A stretch of DNA of 64,000 nucleotides. It comes from Zeugodacus cucurbitae. Its lineage: Eukaryota > Arthropoda > Insecta > Diptera > Tephritidae. The stretch spans positions 60,854,232 through 60,918,231 of the forward strand of contig NC_071668.1 of assembly GCF_028554725.1 (NCBI RefSeq), read 5' to 3'. Positions 61,123-64,000 of the stretch are shown piece after piece. Made by a program: the position numbers and the translations under genes. The notes beneath the pieces were generated by a model. The model was not told the DNA's origin and ran no database searches. It was given only the letters and a program-made list of their open reading frames with translations. How positions within the stretch are numbered: the stretch's first letter is position 1; each line of letters begins with the position of its first letter.

Positions 61123-62256
61123 AAATAAGGAAGGGCTAAGTTCGGATGTAACCGAACATTTTATACTCTCGCAATTTATTTATTTAACTTTATTTATATA
61201 ATATAATACACAATTTGACCCACATATGCGTCATTAATATTGTATAAAGTCCATTGAAAGTTGGAAACCATAATATTAGGTTAGAAGCACGATTAATGGG
61301 ACCTTGAAAACCTATGGTCCGATTTCGGCGATTTTTAGAATGGGGCTGCCACACTATTAACATAGTATTTGTGCAAAGTTCTGCACTGATACCTTCACTA
61401 GTGCTTACTTTATATGTTGTAAAGTTAACGATTCAGATCGTCTTCAAAGTTCTGGTATATAGGAAGTAGGCGCGGTTGTGAAGCGATTTGGCCTATTTTC
61501 ACAACATATCATTGGGATTTAAGGAAACTATTCCAAACCAAGTTTCATTGAAATCGGTCGAGTAGTTCCTGAGATATGGTTTTTGACCCATAAGTGGGCG
61601 ACGCCACATTTTCCATTTTGTAAAAAAAATCTGAGTGCAGCTTTCATCTGCCATTTCTTGTGTGAAATATAGTGTTTCTGACGTTTTTCGTTAATGAGTT
61701 AACCCACTTTTAGTAATTTTCAACCTAACTTTTGTATGGGAGGTGGGCGTGGTTATGATCCGATTTCATTGGACTGTATTAGGAAGTGGCTAAAAAAAAC
61801 GACTGCAGAAAGTTTGGTTTATATAGCTGCATTGGTTTGCAAAATATGTATAAAAAACTTAGTAGGGGGAGGGGCCACTTCCCTAAAAAAATTACATCTA
61901 ATATGCCCCTTCATAGTGCGATCCTTCATACCAAATTTTATTTCCATAGCATTATGTATGGCTTAGTTATGGCACTTTATGTGTTTTCGGTTTTCGCCAT
62001 TTTGTGGTTGTGGCAGTGGTCCGATTTTGCTCATTTTCATCAAGATATCTTAGTTTTTACTCAAGTTACAGCTTGCACAGACGGACGGACGGACGGACAG
62101 ACAGACATTCGGATTTGAACTCCACTCTTCACCCTGATCACTTTGGTATATATAACCCTATATCTAACTCGTTTAGTTTTGGGTGTTACAAACAACCGTT
62201 ATGTGAACAAAACTATAATACTCTCTTTAGCAACAATTGTTGCGAGAGTATAAAAA
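61123..62256 (+). repeat. Foldback-like element (unit 9)
   Basis: Left end mutated to aaataaggaagg; otherwise like unit 8. Confidence 0.75.
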
Positions 62257-62499
62257 TTACAGCAGCAAATATTGCAATAACCCACCAACTAACCGACCTA
62301 ACGCCTCGATATCATCCTGGTCGCATTCCCACAGTTTTCTCGCACAATTCGCGATCAACTCCTGTGTGATGCCGATTTTCGCCTTGTTAAGCGCTACAAT
62401 GTTGCGACGTCGACGACAAAGTTCTTCGCGATAGACGTATGTATTGTATGGTAAATATGACTTGGCGTGAGATGAATTCGTTATTGATATTTTGTTCAC
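62257..62499 (-). CDS. B-family frame (unit 9)
   Basis: Same protein as unit 2; GTG first codon. Confidence 0.45.
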   Translation of the reverse strand: MNKISITNSSHAKSYLPYNTYVYREELCRRRRNIVALNKAKIGITQELIANCARKLWECDQDDIEALGRLVGGLLQYLLL

Positions 62500-62532
62500 A
62501 GTTTATGTTCTTTCTATATACGATATGGTTAG

Positions 62533-62648
62533 TGACTATGGTTTCGCTGTAAAGGGCGTGAATTATATACTTTGAGTCAGGTAGTTTACTTTGGAAAGTT
62601 GCAGAAGCTCCCTCTGCTAGGTGTTTATATTTAAAGGTCAGCTACCTG
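62533..62648 (-). promoter_or_regulatory. B promoter (unit 9)
   Basis: Both CAGGTAG sites kept; shares gtgtttat with unit 8. Confidence 0.55.
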
Positions 62649-63450
62649 CGCTAAGCTGGTTGACTTAACGTCTAAAAAACGGAACATTCCCCATAAAATT
62701 TCCCAAAATGCAATTTAGAAACATAATTAAACTAAAATGAGAATGAATGAAAATATTTGAAAATTAAAAAGGAGTGTTCTGGAGAAACTAAATGCTGGGC
62801 TTACCAAAATTGTACAAAGAGATATTAATGGATTCCAAGAAGAGTTTAAAAGGGTAGATTGACATTGATTAAGTAAATTTTAAAAGTTCGTACTCTGAAG
62901 AAAAAATGTCCATAATACACATTCCTTGAATGTATTATAGTTTTGTTTTGCTGAATAGCTAGTAAATATAATTATTTAATTATAATTAAATATAATTATT
63001 AATAACTTTTTGTCTAAAACATATAAATCTTTTAAATGTCATCATCGAAGATTATCTTCCCTCATGTTGTAGCTATACAAATGGTCACCCGTTCATTCAC
63101 CGAAGTCCATAAATCTTCTACAGAACATTATATTAAAACATGTTTAATAGCAAATGACATATGTCTGGGTTCTTGTTTATCCTAACCAAATATCAGTCTC
63201 ACATGTCGAACCCAAGATTTATCTTGACTCCTCACAGGAAATCCAAAATTGCCACTGTTCAATTAATGACGTTAAATATCAACGCTGAAATTTAAAAGTT
63301 AATTCTCCACACACATAACAAAAACGGTCGGTATTAAAACACTTCCGTGCTATATTTACGATGTAACAAACGAATTTATACTGTAGATTAGTTGAACAAT
63401 ATACGAGTATATAAGGTCAGAGATAAATATGTGGGTGTCCCAAAAAATGG

Positions 63451-63705
63451 ATGCGATGGAAACAAAACAATTATATAATTACTCACATTTTATATGGTTT
63501 TAGTTCCGGGAGATTTGTGTTAAGTTCGACACCAGAATATTCCGTACATGGAAGTGTCAGGTTGTATCTCGTCTCAGCCGAAAGGAACGATACTTTAGTG
63601 GAACAATTCAAGTTCGAGGATAGCATCTGTCTACTACACTCACTTGCAATCGGTGTGATTACTGGGCTTCAGTTCTCCAAGCTATCAAACGACTTCCCTC
63701 AGTGA
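63451..63705 (+). pseudogene. RMND1/DUF155-like fragment (unit 9)
   Basis: Open; same protein as unit 4. Confidence 0.4.
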
Positions 63706-63965
63706 AAAACTCGGAGTCGTCTGACATGCATCCATTATTAATACGTTCAAAAATTCTAGAAACAGTTCGGCCAGGCATTTACCATCCCATTTTTATGAGA
63801 TCGCGAAATGTTTCTGAAATTCCATGAATCATCAATTATCTGTAGGTTTAGGTATAAGAGACGTTGCTAATAATTTCTAAGAAAAAATTATGGTTTATCC
63901 ATTGTGTCAAGCAAAAATCGCACTCGGCACACTTCGTGTATTTTAACGAACCCAACGAAAGCGAA

Positions 63966-64000
63966 CACCTGTAAAGTCAACACAGGCAATATCTTATACC
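63966..64000 (+). promoter_or_regulatory. Gene A promoter, cut by window end (unit 9)
   Basis: CACCTG and CAGGCAA are present and the window stops inside TACCTG. The gene A start would fall about 111 bases beyond the end if spacing holds. Confidence 0.6.

Larger units (their letters stand above)
11420..64000 (+). repeat. Tandem array of about nine A/B gene units
   Basis: The 117-codon gene A starts at 13665, 18624, 27248, 32859, 38470, 44195, 51301 and 58398. Successive spacings are 4959, 8624, 5611, 5611, 5725, 7106 and 7097. Removing the RTE insertions reduces the large spacings to about 5.36 and 5.73 kb. All units share orientation and order: foldback repeat, B (minus), B promoter, short frames, RMND1-like fragment, A promoter, A (plus), degenerate region, older repeat. 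The ninth unit is cut at the window end just inside its A promoter. Unit 1 has the most decay. Confidence 0.95.

Overview
The window looks like insect nuclear DNA, most likely from a higher fly and plausibly a tephritid fruit fly. It is AT-rich, has no operons or RNA genes that I can see, and is dense in dipteran-type transposons: an RTE-clade LINE, a DD41D (rosa-group) mariner, piggyBac-type MITEs and a very abundant foldback-like repeat. The species and chromosome cannot be read from the sequence. The multicopy, repeat-riddled layout with gene fragments would fit a Y chromosome or other heterochromatin, but that is inference.

Positions 1-11419 are mostly transposon-derived. Bases 1-3827 and 8755-11419 are two copies of one block that carries the 5' end of an RTE element on the minus strand. 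The first copy has gained a DD41D mariner (1783-2723); the second has lost about 225 bases. Between them lie a unique AT-rich stretch (3828-5494), an inverted decayed foldback repeat (5495-6365) and a near full-length but damaged RTE element (6366-9585).

Positions 11420-64000 are a head-to-tail array of about nine units, each 5.0-5.7 kb before later insertions. Each unit holds (i) a foldback-like repeat ending at (ii) a minus-strand 80-codon frame, here family B; (iii) a B upstream region with two CAGGTAG motifs; (iv) short frames and a fragment resembling RMND1/DUF155; (v) a compact promoter with CAGGTA-type motifs, TATAAA and an initiator; (vi) a plus-strand intronless 117-codon gene, here family A; and (vii) degenerate sequence and an older repeat. 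Eight complete A copies are present and all are open; a ninth is cut off by the window end. Units 5-8 share one piggyBac MITE insertion, units 6 and 7 share one truncated RTE insertion, and unit 3 has a separate complete RTE insertion.

The main result is that A and B are paralogues. They align without gaps over 57 residues with 21 identities, although they lie on opposite strands. Both have promoters with CAGGTA motifs of the type bound by Zelda in early fly embryos. A short, intronless, multicopy gene with such a promoter suggests an early zygotic gene family, and a sex-determination or Y-linked role is one testable idea. Neighbouring frames in the array decay while A stays intact, so A is the best candidate for a functional gene. 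B lacks an ATG in every copy and may be a relic.
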